Notes: generated by a model from the sequence alone, not told the origin. 64,000 nt of DNA from Prado023 sp963753075 (GCA_963753075.1 CAVWAR010000017.1:1364001-1428000); one strand, 5' to 3'. Shown: positions 55,745 to 64,000, counted from the first letter of the stretch. Program-made: numbers and translations.

Positions 55745-56188
55745 CGCGTGATACTGCCACAGCGCGAACGTTGGTGACGACTCCTCAGGGCGCCCCCCGC
55801 TGACCAGGTCCGGGTCCGGGCACGAAACCTACCCGACGGCCAGCCACCCCGGGCAACGAGTCGGACCCGCTGAACCTGCAGCGCCCCCGAGCGCCGACGT
55901 TGCAGTCAACGACGGCCATCGCCAACCGGCGCACCCGCCGGCGCGGAGTCCATGGTTGCCCAGAGCAGGTTCACCGAAGACACCCAGAGGACGTCCGCCG
56001 TCGACCTGCTGCAGGCCGTCGCCCACCTTCGCTGGGCCCGCTGCACGATGGCCCGTGTCGACGGGGCGGCGCTGTCCAGTCAGCGGAGGAGGTTCGTCAG
56101 CCAGGGTCGGGCCAGAACAACCTCGGGCACGTCGAGCATCAAAGATTCCGAGAGCAGCGTCACTGCGGCCGCGCTCAGAGCGCGCTGA
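55745..56188 (+). other. Convergent gap with a possible 78-aa ORF
   Basis: A frame from ATG 55952 (GGAG three bases upstream) to 56188 reads reasonably like protein (VDLLQAVAHLRWARCTMARVD) for its first 40 codons, then degrades. I do not recognise it. GCGCT-CAG-AGCGC near 56173-56185 could terminate the ROK transcript. Nothing else seen. Confidence 0.35.
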
Positions 56189-56716
56189 CTACATTGGGCC
56201 CTCACTGCGCCGAGGACCGGTTTCGTTGGCCAGCAACCACCGTTCGAAGGCGGGATTGCACAGACACGCCGGTGAACGCTTGGCCCGGATCAGGGCAATG
56301 GCATCTGCCGGCTGCATCCCGTCGAGCACCAGGGCTCGCGCAGCGACCAGGCTGCTTCGGTTCAATCCTGCCTGGCAGTGCACCAGAACGGGCCCGGTGG
56401 CCCGGCAGTCGTTGATCCGGGCCGCGATCGTGTCCACCTGGTCGAATGCCTGGTCCTCGCTGTCGTACATGGTCACCTCGAGGGCGGTGTCCAGATCGTG
56501 GTTGACCGTGTAGGCCTCCCAGGGATAGAGCGAGACCAGATGTCTGATGAACGAGGGCAGGATCATCCCGTCCTGGCACCCACCCAGCCAGAGGTTCGAT
56601 GCGACCTCGCTCATGAACGGAACATCGAACGGGATATGCCCGTGCATGGACACTCCGCGCATGTGTTGAGTCAGCGGATCGAACTCGATGTCGATCCTCG
56701 TGGGGTCGCCACTCAT
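56189..56716 (-). CDS. Dual-specificity / tyrosine phosphatase family protein
   Basis: 175 aa. The active-site loop HCQAGLNRSS has nucleophile Cys114 and Arg120; the general acid is likely Asp85 or Asp88 in MYDSED. The fold is the compact DSP type, with no signal peptide. Atypical bacterial DSPs can act on phosphoproteins, phosphoinositides or nucleotides. The start ATG has only a weak ribosome-binding site. No partner kinase in the vicinity. Confidence 0.85.
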   Translation of the reverse strand: MSGDPTRIDIEFDPLTQHMRGVSMHGHIPFDVPFMSEVASNLWLGGCQDGMILPSFIRHLVSLYPWEAYTVNHDLDTALEVTMYDSEDQAFDQVDTIAARINDCRATGPVLVHCQAGLNRSSLVAARALVLDGMQPADAIALIRAKRSPACLCNPAFERWLLANETGPRRSEGPM

Positions 56717-56972
56717 GACGGGGCCGCTTCGCAGTGCCCCTCTTCGATCACCATCGCGCACCCCCATTCCTCCTCGACCACACGTTCTCGGCGTCGGTGC
56801 GCGGCGAGCGCCAATGCCATCAGCGGGATCGCTGCCCACGTCCTGCTCATGCCTGTCACGCTACGCGGCGACCGGGGTGCCCGAAAGGTCCGAAGGGCCC
56901 CACCGGCCCGGCCCGGGCAGGTCGCCGGGCGCTCGAGGGTTCAGCCCTGCCGGTCGTGGGCAGACTGGCCCC

Positions 56973-57440
56973 ATGTTCCATCGCCACCCCCTGCTGAGCC
57001 TGGTCACGGGGGCGTACCTCGCCCTCGTGGCCTGGCTGACGCTCACCCCGCAGGCGGTGGCCGGCGAGTTCATCGGAATCATCTACCGGGTCCTGGACGC
57101 CCTGCACCGGCGCGGCTACCTGCTGTCCCTGGACAACAACGAGCTGGAGTTCCTGGCCAACATCGCCCTGTTCGTGCCGGTCGGGATGTTCCTGCTCCTG
57201 CTGTTCGGCACGCGGCTGTGGTGGGTCGCGCTCGCCGCGTCGTTCGCGATGACCTTCCTCATCGAGATCGCGCAGTACCGCATCCCCGGGCGCGTGCCGG
57301 ACGAGCGGGACCTGCTCGCGAACGGGCTCGGAGCGGTCATCGGAGTGCTCGTCGCTGTCGTGCTGACGCTGCCGGCAGCGCTGCGCCGCCGACGGCAGCG
57401 CCGGATCACGGTCCCACCCCCGGGCCGGCCGGCTGGCTGA
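56973..57440 (+). CDS. VanZ-family membrane protein
   Basis: 155 aa with about four transmembrane helices. The VanZ pattern is seen in LVAWLTLTPQ, ELEFLANIALFVPVG, FLIEIAQ and RDLLANGLGAVIG. VanZ gives low-level teicoplanin resistance in vancomycin clusters; the widespread relatives are of unknown envelope function. An Arg-rich tail ends the protein. No Shine-Dalgarno was evident. Confidence 0.85.
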   Translation: MFHRHPLLSLVTGAYLALVAWLTLTPQAVAGEFIGIIYRVLDALHRRGYLLSLDNNELEFLANIALFVPVGMFLLLLFGTRLWWVALAASFAMTFLIEIAQYRIPGRVPDERDLLANGLGAVIGVLVAVVLTLPAALRRRRQRRITVPPPGRPAG

Positions 57441-57798
57441 GACGACCAGTGGGTCCGTCGCCTAGGTCCGCGCCGGGCGACCATCCGAGAGAGCGGGCTG
57501 CGCGTCGGCATTCGAGCCTGCCGGCGCGGTCTGCCAGACCCAGCGCCGAGCGAGAGCACAAGGGCACCTCGGGATCAGCGTTCCAGGACCGTACCCACTG
57601 GCGATCCCAGCCGGGCCGGCGATCGCCGGCCTGACCAGGGCCCCCCGGCTCCGATGAACCATTCGACTGCAGCCGCTCACTCCTGCCCGGGCACTTGGGT
57701 TGGGAGTTGTTCGCGGGGCGATCGACAACGAGGAGGACTCGCGTACTTCGCCGCGAAACGCGCGCTGCTTGAGGCGCCATCGCGACCGCAGGTGTCGG
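57441..57798. other. Convergent gap between VanZ and NmrA-like genes
   Basis: I see no gene or clear regulatory element in this stretch. Confidence 0.5.
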
Positions 57799-58749
57799 TT
57801 ACTCGACGGGGATGCGTTCCGCGTTGGCGGCGAGCCAGGCGTCGAAGTCGAGCAGTTCGGGATTCAGTGCGCGCGCCGTCTCCGTCGAGCGGTAGCCGAG
57901 GAACTCATCGCCGACGATCGCCTGCCACTGGTACATGTTGCCCATGTCGTCGGCGCCCGGGAACCCGAGGGCACGGTAGTCGTCGAAGGGCATGTCGTAG
58001 AAGGTGACGGGACGCCCGAGATGGTTCTCGAAGGCGGCCGCGAGTTCCGGACCCGAAAGCGTCTCGCCGGCGATGCCGACCGCCTCCCCCACCAGGCTCG
58101 TGCCCTTCTTGAAGATGCCGGCGACAACCTTGCCCACATCCTCGACCGCGATGCCGGGCAGCTTGCCGCCGCCCAGAGGCAGCGCCAGGACGAGGTTGCC
58201 ATCGGGACCCTTCTGCGGACCCTGGCCGAAGAAGACGAAGTTCTCCCAGTAGAAGGCCACCTTGAGCCGTGTGACCGGCACCTGCTCCTCGACGAAGACG
58301 GCGTCAGCTTCGCCCTTGGCATCGAAGTGCGGCACGTTGTACTTGCCTTGGAGCGTCGGCATCCGCTCGTCAGAGAGCGGTACCCACTTGCGCGTGTCCT
58401 CGAGTGTCGACCAAACGACGTGCTCGACCCCCGCCGTCTTTGTGGCACGCGCCAGGGCCGTGGCCTGGGCGATCTCACGCTCGGTCGACATGTGCTCCCA
58501 GAAGTTGGTGACCAGGAACGCGCCATAGGCGCCGGCAAAGGCCGCATCGAGGCTCGATGGCACGTCGGCATCACCGGCGACCACTTGGGCGCCCGCCTCG
58601 GCAAGCGCGCGGGCCTTCTCGGACTCCGGGTCACGGGTGATCGCGCGCACGCCGAAGCGTCGATCGGGATCGGCCAGGATGGCGCGCACCAGTCCGCCAC
58701 CCTGCGCTCCGGTGGCGCCGACGACGGCGATGATCTTCTGTTCGGGCAT
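57799..58749 (-). CDS. NmrA/HSCARG-like NAD(P)-binding protein
   Basis: 316 aa. The Rossmann motif VVGATGAQGGG opens an atypical SDR of the NmrA family. ITRDP, GDADVPSSL and VVWSTLED are also typical. NmrA and HSCARG sense NADP(H) redox state rather than catalyse; others are quinone reductases. The catalytic Tyr-x3-Lys is not obvious, favouring a sensor or isomerase-like role. AAGGAG lies before the ATG. It has its own promoter with two related palindromes. Confidence 0.87.
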   Translation of the reverse strand: MPEQKIIAVVGATGAQGGGLVRAILADPDRRFGVRAITRDPESEKARALAEAGAQVVAGDADVPSSLDAAFAGAYGAFLVTNFWEHMSTEREIAQATALARATKTAGVEHVVWSTLEDTRKWVPLSDERMPTLQGKYNVPHFDAKGEADAVFVEEQVPVTRLKVAFYWENFVFFGQGPQKGPDGNLVLALPLGGGKLPGIAVEDVGKVVAGIFKKGTSLVGEAVGIAGETLSGPELAAAFENHLGRPVTFYDMPFDDYRALGFPGADDMGNMYQWQAIVGDEFLGYRSTETARALNPELLDFDAWLAANAERIPVE

Positions 58750-58828
58750 AGTCGTTACTCCTTCGACCTGAGCACAGCGCTCCCAGGGTTGGAGAGCGGT
58801 TCACTTCGCGAACTTCGACCCCGGCCGC

Positions 58829-58925
58829 ACAATACCGGATACCGTTGATCCGTCAACTATAGTCCTATGCGCGAGATGTCCCGGTGGGCCATATCCTCCG
58901 GCCACCGCCGTTGACCACGTCAACG
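58829..58925 (-). promoter_or_regulatory. Promoter and twin palindromes upstream of NmrA-like gene
   Basis: Minus-strand TTGACG (58851-58856), 16-base spacer, TATTGT (58829-58834). GTTGA-N4-TCAAC (58844-58857) overlaps the -35, and CGTTGAC-CAC-GTCAACG (58909-58925) lies 52 bp further up. The related half-sites suggest a dimeric regulator, none being encoded next door. Confidence 0.6.
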
Positions 58926-59480
58926 ACGACCAGTGGCTACCTCGAATCCGGTGCGGCCGACAACGGGTCGACGCCGTGCGCGACGCGGGTGGCGTCCGAC
59001 GATTCCCCGAGGTCCTGAAGCGTCATCCCTGGTTCCGAGGCTGCAGCAGCCAGGCACCGTGTGCCCCAATCCATCAGGACGTGGCGGGGCCCTGGTCTCA
59101 TCGCACGCGCCGTTCCGGTGCGAACCCAGCTCCCAGGATCGGATCCTGGTCATCGAATTGGAGCGCTGCGGGAACGAACCGCATCATGGTCGTCCTCAGC
59201 AGCGAGTAATAGACCTGGTCGAGGTGCCCAGCGAGGCTTCTGCGCATCGAGTGGGTCATTTTCGGTCACCTCCGCAGTCAGCGTCGACCCGTGGCACCCG
59301 GTGGTCGGCCCGGGTGCGGCAACCGGCAGGCCTCGGTCGGTGCCGTGCTCATCACGGTGGCACGCCGGTGAGGAGCCGCGCAATGACGTGCCGGGATTGT
59401 TAACAGGATCGTTGCCGGGTGTGCAGCTTCCTCGCAGCCACCCAGCGGGTGGTCTAGGGCCGGCGTCCGGACCACCGTGA
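58926..59480 (-). other. Gap with one small gene
   Basis: Apart from the 53-aa frame at 59098-59259 (listed), I see no gene. The longer plus-strand frame here is not protein-like. Confidence 0.5.
59098..59259 (-). CDS. Small hypothetical protein
   Basis: 53 aa. An ATG at 59259 follows a strong GGAGGTG seven bases upstream. The peptide (beginning MTHSMRRSLAGHLDQVYYSL, with central LRTTMMRFVPAALQF) looks like a folded helical protein with an acidic tail, no signal peptide. I do not recognise it. The ribosome-binding site is the main reason to believe it. Confidence 0.5.
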   Translation of the reverse strand: MTHSMRRSLAGHLDQVYYSLLRTTMMRFVPAALQFDDQDPILGAGFAPERRVR

Positions 59481-59789
59481 GTGGGCGCTGCCCGCGACGC
59501 CAGGGTTCCCGTGACCATGGTGACGATCTCGGCACGCAGAGTGGGCAGGGCGACGTTCGAACTGGCCCCCGGACACACGAAGAAGGGCATCACCGCGCGC
59601 CAAGCCAAGACGATCCTGTCCTCGGTGCGCCCGCGCGATGCGGTCGGCAGGACCCGCAAACGGCTCGTACTCGGACCTCGCCCAGTTCGGCCGCAACCGT
59701 TCGCGTCCTGGACCGGCACCGCCCCGTTGGACGCCTCCTCCGGCGAGCAGATCCGCCGCGTCGTCGCCAGCTTGCCGGCAGCCCCGTGA
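59481..59789 (+). pseudogene. IS110-family transposase remnant
   Basis: The frame contains ILSSVRPRDAVGRTRKRL, like the central IS110 segment, then jumps to FASWTGTAPLDASSGEQIRR, the near-diagnostic IS110/IS116 C-terminal motif, with about 150 residues missing between them. It ends soon afterwards, without the NRxLN region. A deleted, inactive transposase just before the toxin-antitoxin pair. Confidence 0.75.
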
Positions 59790-59792
59790 TGC

Positions 59793-59806
59793 GCCACAAT
59801 TGTGGC
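59793..59806. promoter_or_regulatory. Palindromic operator of the Phd/RelE pair
   Basis: GCCACAATTGTGGC is a perfect 14-bp palindrome ending one base before the antitoxin ATG, as expected for antitoxin autoregulation; the centre (CACAAT) may also serve as the -10 box. Confidence 0.7.
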
Positions 59807-59807
59807 C

Positions 59808-60074
59808 ATGACTATTGAGTCGTTGCGGCAGGTCCGCGACCACTTCAGCGAGGTCGTCGACCGGGTCGAGCGGGAGCATGAGCGGGTCACAGTGACACGC
59901 AATGGGCAAGCGGCTGCGGTGATCCTCAGCCCACAGGACCTCGCAGAGCTTGAGGAGTCCCTCGATGTCCTGTCCGACCCCGATGCGCTAGCCGACATCC
60001 GCGAGGCTGATGCCGCCTACCGCACCGGTGACGTCGTCCGTGGCGCGGACGCCGTGCGCGGCCTGCGCCGGTGA
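59808..60074 (+). CDS. Phd/YefM-type antitoxin
   Basis: 88 aa. The N-terminal DNA-binding Phd/YefM fold is seen in ESLRQVRDHFSEVVDRV and VTVTRNGQAAAVILSP; the acidic C-terminus wraps the toxin. It neutralises the RelE-type toxin encoded next and represses the operon through the palindrome at its start. GTG at 59802 is an alternative start. Ends GTGA with the toxin start inside. Confidence 0.9.
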   Translation: MTIESLRQVRDHFSEVVDRVEREHERVTVTRNGQAAAVILSPQDLAELEESLDVLSDPDALADIREADAAYRTGDVVRGADAVRGLRR

Positions 60075-60352
60075 CCAGCGCCAACCCCTACGAGTTGGTC
60101 GTCACCCCGCCGGCCGCACGCGCGATCCGGACCGGGCTGACCGAGGCAGTCGCCGCAGCAGTGATCGAGTTCCTCACCGGGGCCCTCATCAGCGATCCCC
60201 GGCGCGTGGGCAAGCCCCTGCGCGGCGACCTCGCCGGGATCCATTCCGCTCGGCGCGGCACGTACCGCGTGCTGTACCGGATCAACGACACCCGCCGCGA
60301 GGTCATCGTCCTACGCATCGACCACCGCCGCGACGCCTACCGACCCAGTTGA
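60071..60352 (+). CDS. RelE/ParE-superfamily toxin
   Basis: 93 aa from GTG overlapping the antitoxin stop by four bases. The fold is shown by YELVVTPPAARAI, GKPLRGDLAGIHSARRGTYRVLYRI and VIVLRIDHRRDAY, with the Arg and C-terminal Tyr of RelE mRNA interferases. It should cleave ribosome-bound mRNA when the antitoxin is lost. Confidence 0.9.
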   Translation: MTSANPYELVVTPPAARAIRTGLTEAVAAAVIEFLTGALISDPRRVGKPLRGDLAGIHSARRGTYRVLYRINDTRREVIVLRIDHRRDAYRPS

Positions 60353-60612
60353 CCGAAGAGGACTCGCGCCCAATGGTCCCGCTTCTAACCGTCTCCCTCG
60401 GACGCGCTGCTACGAGATTGGTTGCTGACGCTCAGGCACTCAGCGCGAAGCCGAGTGGACGGGCGTCGCCAGAGCTCCCGGGCTGTCCCGGCGGGATCTG
60501 GCTCGGATCGGTGCGAGTGTCTGCCCGGGGGTAGGCACGGCGGAGACAGGCTCAGGCCGGTGCCGCCGCGGGCGTGACCAGAAGGCGGGACGGCGACCGG
60601 CGGCCGGTCGGC

Positions 60613-60909
60613 CTAGCAGCGCCCCTGGAGGAACTGCTCGTCGAACCCGTTATCGGAGACCTGGAGATCGAGGCCGGCCGGCTGCACCGTCAACTGCTGG
60701 TGGTCTGGGCCACCACGTAGGTCTTCGCAGGCCGCCGCCTTCTCCTCCTCCTCAGCCGTGAGCCACAGCCTCAGGGTGTTCTCGTACTCCTCGCGCTGCT
60801 GGTCGCGCGTTTGGGAGTCCGTGGTCGCTGTCGTGCCGCATGCAGAGAGGCTGACGGCGGTCAGCAGGGCTGCCCCGGAGATGGCGAAGGTCTTGGTAGC
60901 GCGGTTCAT
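60613..60909 (-). CDS. Small hypothetical lipoprotein
   Basis: 98 aa from the ATG at 60909. Signal peptide with lipobox LSAC (Cys24). The mature part is acidic and helical with EYENTLRLWLTAEEEEKAAACEDL and ends in Cys; two Cys could pair. Unknown function. Confidence 0.65.
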   Translation of the reverse strand: MNRATKTFAISGAALLTAVSLSACGTTATTDSQTRDQQREEYENTLRLWLTAEEEEKAAACEDLRGGPDHQQLTVQPAGLDLQVSDNGFDEQFLQGRC

Positions 60910-61444
60910 GGGCCTGTCTCTTCGTGTGGGAGGGGTGACGCCCCCCAACTGTTCCCGTGCTCTCCCCCGTCAAACCCGCGTGCCGCGCCGGTTCGGATAC
61001 ACAAGAGGCGTGGGATTGCCACGGGGGGGCCCGATCCCATCGGTCGTGCTCAGATCCGGGGGTCGAGCGAACTGCTCGGTGTCAGAATGTGGGGACTCCC
61101 ACAGTGCGTGTGGGGGGTCCCTGCCTGTGTGGTCATGCGGCGGTGGGTAGCCGGGCTCGGTACGTGGTCTGGTTCGTGAGCATGGCGTGTAGACATCGCC
61201 GGGGCGTCTTGCCATGCATGCGGATCTGGGCGGCGTTGCGCTTCTTGCCTCCGTCACACCCTCAACTGGATATGGGACGGGGTGGCGTCATGCCGCGTGC
61301 ACTGTTGGTGGGATGGGTCTAGGTCTTGGTCGGCGGGGTGGACCATGCCCCTACGAGTGCCCTTTCCGCCTGTCGCGCGCCTTGGGCGGACATCGCAGCG
61401 CCGGATCGGGCTGGTTCCCCGGGGGGTGTCGCGGCGTGGGTCGG
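60910..61444 (-). other. Gap with transposase tail and no intact gene
   Basis: Besides the IS110-like tail at 61133-61258, no gene was seen. The sequence is less GC-biased at third positions in every frame than the coding regions. Confidence 0.5.
61133..61258 (-). pseudogene. Transposase C-terminal remnant, IS110-like
   Basis: Minus-strand frame of 41 residues: CDGGKKRNAAQIRMHGKTPRRC, later HAMLTNQTTYRARLPTAA and a stop. CDGGK...ALxxLARRR...AMLRDxTxY is the usual tail of IS110-type transposases. A TGA lies two codons upstream in frame, so it is a fragment. Confidence 0.5.
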
Positions 61445-61825
61445 CTACCGGAGCAGGCGCACTCGGATGGGTAGGTCGAGATCGGCCCAGGCGCGGTCGG
61501 CAGTCAGCACCTCGGAAGGGTTGCTGCGGACGGTCAGAGCCAAGCAGCATCGATCACCCAGCGACAGCCGTGTGCCTCCGTCGAGCGATCGCATCGCGCC
61601 AGCGAGCTCGGCGTCCGCTTCGGTGACGGGTTCGATGACCACACCGGCAGCGGTGAGAAGCCCCCGCACACGGCCAACGTCGACCTCGGCGTCGACCAGC
61701 TTGCCGATCACCTCGGCGAGGTTCGCCGCTCCCAGGCGCGCGGACGCAAGCGCCTCAGCGACCACCACCGCGCCCGGTTCGTCGTGCACGAGCGCCAGCA
61801 CGGCCGACGCGTCGAGAACCGTCAT
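61445..61825 (-). CDS. vapC: VapC-type PIN-domain toxin
   Basis: 126 aa. The PIN metal site is Asp5, Glu38, Asp91 and Asp110 (VLDAS, NLAEV, LGDRCCLAL, TADRAW). VapC toxins are Mg-dependent ribonucleases, often cutting tRNA or 23S rRNA. The ATG overlaps the antitoxin stop by four bases. Confidence 0.9.
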   Translation of the reverse strand: MTVLDASAVLALVHDEPGAVVVAEALASARLGAANLAEVIGKLVDAEVDVGRVRGLLTAAGVVIEPVTEADAELAGAMRSLDGGTRLSLGDRCCLALTVRSNPSEVLTADRAWADLDLPIRVRLLR

Positions 61826-62067
61826 TCGCCGACTGCGGCTGCGCGGCGACGCTCGTCGAGCAGCTCGTCGACCAGCGACCGCGTCCTGGGCACCTGCGAG
61901 GCCACGCCGCGCAGCTCAGACGCAGCATCCTGCGGCCGTTCAAGCACGAGGCTGTGGCCGACCAGACGCAGGTGCAACTGGTCCCCGGAGGTGAGCCCCA
62001 AGGCACGGCGAACCTCTGCCGGGATGACCAGTCGCCCTTGCTGGCCCAGCACCAATGTGGCATCCAC
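61822..62067 (-). CDS. vapB: VapB-type antitoxin (AbrB/MazE fold)
   Basis: 81 aa. The N-terminal swapped-hairpin fold is clear in LVLGQQGRLVIPAEVRRALG and GDQLHLRLVGHSLVLERP; the C-terminus binds the toxin. First gene of the pair. The ribosome-binding site is not obvious. Confidence 0.9.
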   Translation of the reverse strand: MDATLVLGQQGRLVIPAEVRRALGLTSGDQLHLRLVGHSLVLERPQDAASELRGVASQVPRTRSLVDELLDERRRAAAVGE

Positions 62068-62517
62068 GAGTCAAGGATGCCACCGCTGGCCAATTCATGC
62101 CACAGCCACTTGCTGACGGAAGCCCCCAGGGCATGTCAGAGATGCACCGTGCCATACCCGCTGGCCACGCTGGGCCCCGAGCAGGCGGCCCCGGTGATCG
62201 CCGGAGCCCGGTTGCACCGCGGGGCCGCGGCATCAGCGCACGGGGCGGTGCCGTCGACGACTTGGCCGACCCAGTCGTCGGGGTAGCGGCGCTGCTGGCC
62301 GCGCCGGGCCGTCCCCTCCACCTTGGCCCGGTGGTGGCCCAGGACCTGGAACCGCAGCGGCCGAGAGAGCCTCCCCACTATGGTCTGCACGTTCCCGGGC
62401 TGCGGTTTGCTGGCTGTCTCAGGCGGGCCCCGTGGGGTTGATCCGGGGGCTGGCGGAGCGAGGGGTGCCGCGGTAGCGCCTTGCGGTGTATCGCCGGGTC
62501 GTTGGGCCCTGTTGCCG
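62068..62517. other. Gap between vapBC and IS481 remnant
   Basis: No convincing gene. A minus-strand frame around 62136-62390 is Cys/His-containing but not recognisable. Confidence 0.4.
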
Positions 62518-62661
62518 GAGTGGGCCTACCGACAGCCATTCACCAGAAACGCCGCCTGGGCCGCCGCCCTTGGCCCCTGGCTGGACCACGACAACACTGA
62601 CCGGGCACACATCGCGCTCGGCGGCCACCCGCCCGTCAGCCGCACACCGTCACCAACGTGA
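62518..62661 (+). pseudogene. IS481-family transposase C-terminal remnant
   Basis: The last 47 residues of an open frame read EWAYRQPFTRN, then AAALGPWLDHDNTDRAHIAL and GGHPPVSR. This is the conserved end of the IS481/IS3-type integrase core (EWAY.rpy.sn...L..wl..YN..RpHsaLgg.pP). Upstream catalytic DDE residues are missing. Confidence 0.8.
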
Positions 62662-62788
62662 CGGCCGAGTTCAGCTGGGCACTTGGGCCCCCTGCTCAGT
62701 GTCGATCGACCGCGGGGAGTCGCTGGCTGGCACGGTGAGGGAGGGATCTGCCCCCTCTGCGGCCTCGGCGAGCCCGGGTGGGTCCTGC

Positions 62789-63544
62789 CTAGAAGTGCCG
62801 GTAGTCCGCTGGTTCGTTGCCCTTCACGGGTGTCGTCAGGGGCAGCATGCCCACGACCCCTTCGAGGACCCGGTAGATCCCGTACCCGAGGGCGGCCATG
62901 ATGGTCGGCGGCAGCACCCATACTGCGGTGGCGGCAGCCGTCAGTCCGGCGCCGTACTGCTTGCCCCACAGTGTTGATGCCGGAAGCGGCGCCATGGCGG
63001 CGACTGCGACCAGCCCCCAGTTGCTGGCGAAGACCCCGTACATGAAACTGGTCATGCCGACGGTAGCGATTAGGAGCCAGACGATCAGCAGCCCTCGAAG
63101 GCGGGTGGAGCGCCATCGCGTGCCGAACGCGACAGCGGTCCACATCATCCAGCGGCGGATGAAGCGGACCCCGAGTTCCTTGAGCATGAAGCGGAAGAAC
63201 CGGTCAGCCTCCGCGTCGGCGACTCCCAACGTGTTCGTGGGCCCGATCAGGCGATCGTGCAGCAGGGCGGCGGGTGTGTGGATGCCATAGGGGCCCACGA
63301 ACCACCGCAACGCGGCCGGCACGGAGGCCAGGTCCGTGCGGGCGGGGTCGCCCAGGTCAGCGGGACGCAGGATACAGGCCTGTGGCGGAAGCCCGGGCAC
63401 ACCGGTATCGCCGGTGTACTTCAGCGACGTCTCAAGCAGGAACGTCGTGCGGCTGATCTGCTGGATCCGGATCACAGCCGGATTTCCTGGTCGGTCCGGG
63501 TCTTCAAAGCAGTTCGACCACGGCGGTTGGGCAAGGTTGGCCAT
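62789..63544 (-). CDS. DUF1353-family membrane protein
   Basis: 251 aa. The N-terminal half is DUF1353, with RTDLASVPAALRWFVGPYG, ALLHDRLI and ADRFFRFMLKELG. Two or three transmembrane helices follow (about 150-235). DUF1353 is common in phages and in actinobacterial genomes; its function is unknown. The conserved Asp, His-Asp and Arg in the first half could form a hydrolytic site, but this is speculation. No phage genes are nearby. Confidence 0.8.
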   Translation of the reverse strand: MANLAQPPWSNCFEDPDRPGNPAVIRIQQISRTTFLLETSLKYTGDTGVPGLPPQACILRPADLGDPARTDLASVPAALRWFVGPYGIHTPAALLHDRLIGPTNTLGVADAEADRFFRFMLKELGVRFIRRWMMWTAVAFGTRWRSTRLRGLLIVWLLIATVGMTSFMYGVFASNWGLVAVAAMAPLPASTLWGKQYGAGLTAAATAVWVLPPTIMAALGYGIYRVLEGVVGMLPLTTPVKGNEPADYRHF

Positions 63545-64000
63545 GCCCCAGAGTCAGCCCTGTCGACGTTCGATGGCAACCACCAGCCCTCAGGCAGTCC
63601 AGCACCGGGCCGCCGGAATCGAGGTTCTGGGGGGGCACGGCGTGCCCCTGGGTCCCACTCGGAGGAGGCCCCCGCGACATACGGCCGCACGGCGGCACGG
63701 CGGGAAGAAGCGGGGAGCCGGGTGGGGGCACCTTTCTGGCCGGACCGGGCCAAGTCCACCGGTGACCCCTGGCCTGAGCAGTAGTCGAACCCTCGGGTTG
63801 AGGTTGAGGCCACTCTGTGCACAGGTGCACAGAGTGTGGATAACTCGGAGTGACCGTTCCCGGTCACAGGAGTCCGCCCGGAGGGGGAGGCCGACGGCTG
63901 CGCCTGGCGCTGACACCGGAGCGAGGCGGGCACCTCGGCTCGCGTTACCATCGACCGTCCGAGTGCGACGTTGACTGTGGCAACAAGAAAGGCCGCAATG
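63545..64000 (+). other. Leader of a gene starting at the right edge
   Basis: No complete gene. An ATG at 63998-64000 has AAAGG six bases upstream and a TACCAT hexamer at 63947-63952. The stretch holds the palindrome/DnaA box (listed) and GTGACCG-TTCC-CGGTCAC (63850-63867). The minus-strand frames over 63545-63950 are not protein-like. Confidence 0.4.
63811..63843. promoter_or_regulatory. Perfect palindrome joined to a perfect DnaA box
   Basis: CACTCTGTGCAC-AG-GTGCACAGAGTG (63811-63836) is a 12-bp perfect inverted repeat. It overlaps TGTGGATAA (63835-63843), the complement of the consensus DnaA box TTATCCACA. A single box does not make an origin, but the pairing suggests oriC proximity or DnaA-controlled transcription. 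Confidence 0.5.

Noticed and set aside
63545..64000. A full oriC
   Set aside because: Only one consensus DnaA box and no AT-rich unwinding region could be seen before the window ends.

Overview
The window is high-GC, densely coded DNA of actinobacterial character: a group 1/2 sigma-70 gene, GTG and TTG starts, TANNNT-type -10 hexamers placed directly at start codons, ROK and TetR regulators, and class III cyclase-AAA-TPR proteins. I cannot name the genus. No rRNA, tRNA or CRISPR array was found. The first gene runs off the left edge, and another may begin at the last three bases.

Layout. 1-11.7 kb: a GT1 glycosyltransferase with its TetR regulator, a thioredoxin-fold protein, a sigma factor, an SDR epimerase, a short-form adenylate kinase, a MecA-type penicillin-binding lipoprotein, a duplicated-module lipoprotein, an alpha/beta hydrolase and a malic enzyme. 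12-17.8 kb: two SNF2 helicases plus a SWIM zinc-finger protein, overlapping like an operon. 17.9-26.3 kb: aldo/keto reductase, membrane-anchored hydrolase, a 1209-aa cyclase/AAA/TPR protein, a methyltransferase carrying a GNAT remnant, an FkbM methyltransferase and a small lipoprotein.

26.7-41.2 kb is a compact nonribosomal peptide cluster. Read on the minus strand it runs: ornithine-cyclodeaminase family enzyme, free-standing adenylation domain (frameshifted near its 5' end), free-standing carrier protein, NRPS 1 (C-A-PCP-E), NRPS 2 (C-A-PCP-TE), acyl-CoA-dehydrogenase family enzyme. Four successive junctions overlap by 1-4 bases. A phosphopantetheinyl transferase lies divergently beside it. 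The standout is NRPS 1: its adenylation domain, whose pocket residues read like an asparagine code, is interrupted between motifs a8 and a9 by about 340 residues containing two zinc-type CxxC pairs and an SGGKDS PP-loop, resembling sugar amidotransferases (WbpG/PseA) or tRNA thiolases. A coherent but unproven reading is ornithine to proline, proline loading onto the free carrier, oxidation to pyrrole-2-carbonyl, joining to a D-Asn unit whose side-chain amide may be converted to an amidine or thioamide, then a third residue and release.

41.3-46.8 kb: a HupE/UreJ-like membrane protein, a CPBP protease coupled to a lipoprotein, RpiB and a HAD phosphatase. 46.9-55.7 kb: a sugar-uptake and pentose-phosphate block (transaldolase, ascorbate-type PTS EIIC/EIIB/EIIA, transketolase, a second EIIB/EIIA pair and a divergent ROK regulator), with a long shared motif upstream of both the first EIIA gene and transketolase. 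55.7-64 kb: phosphatase, VanZ, NmrA-like protein, two toxin-antitoxin pairs (Phd/RelE and VapBC) among IS110- and IS481-type transposase remnants, a DUF1353-like membrane protein, and at the right edge a perfect DnaA box joined to a 26-bp palindrome.
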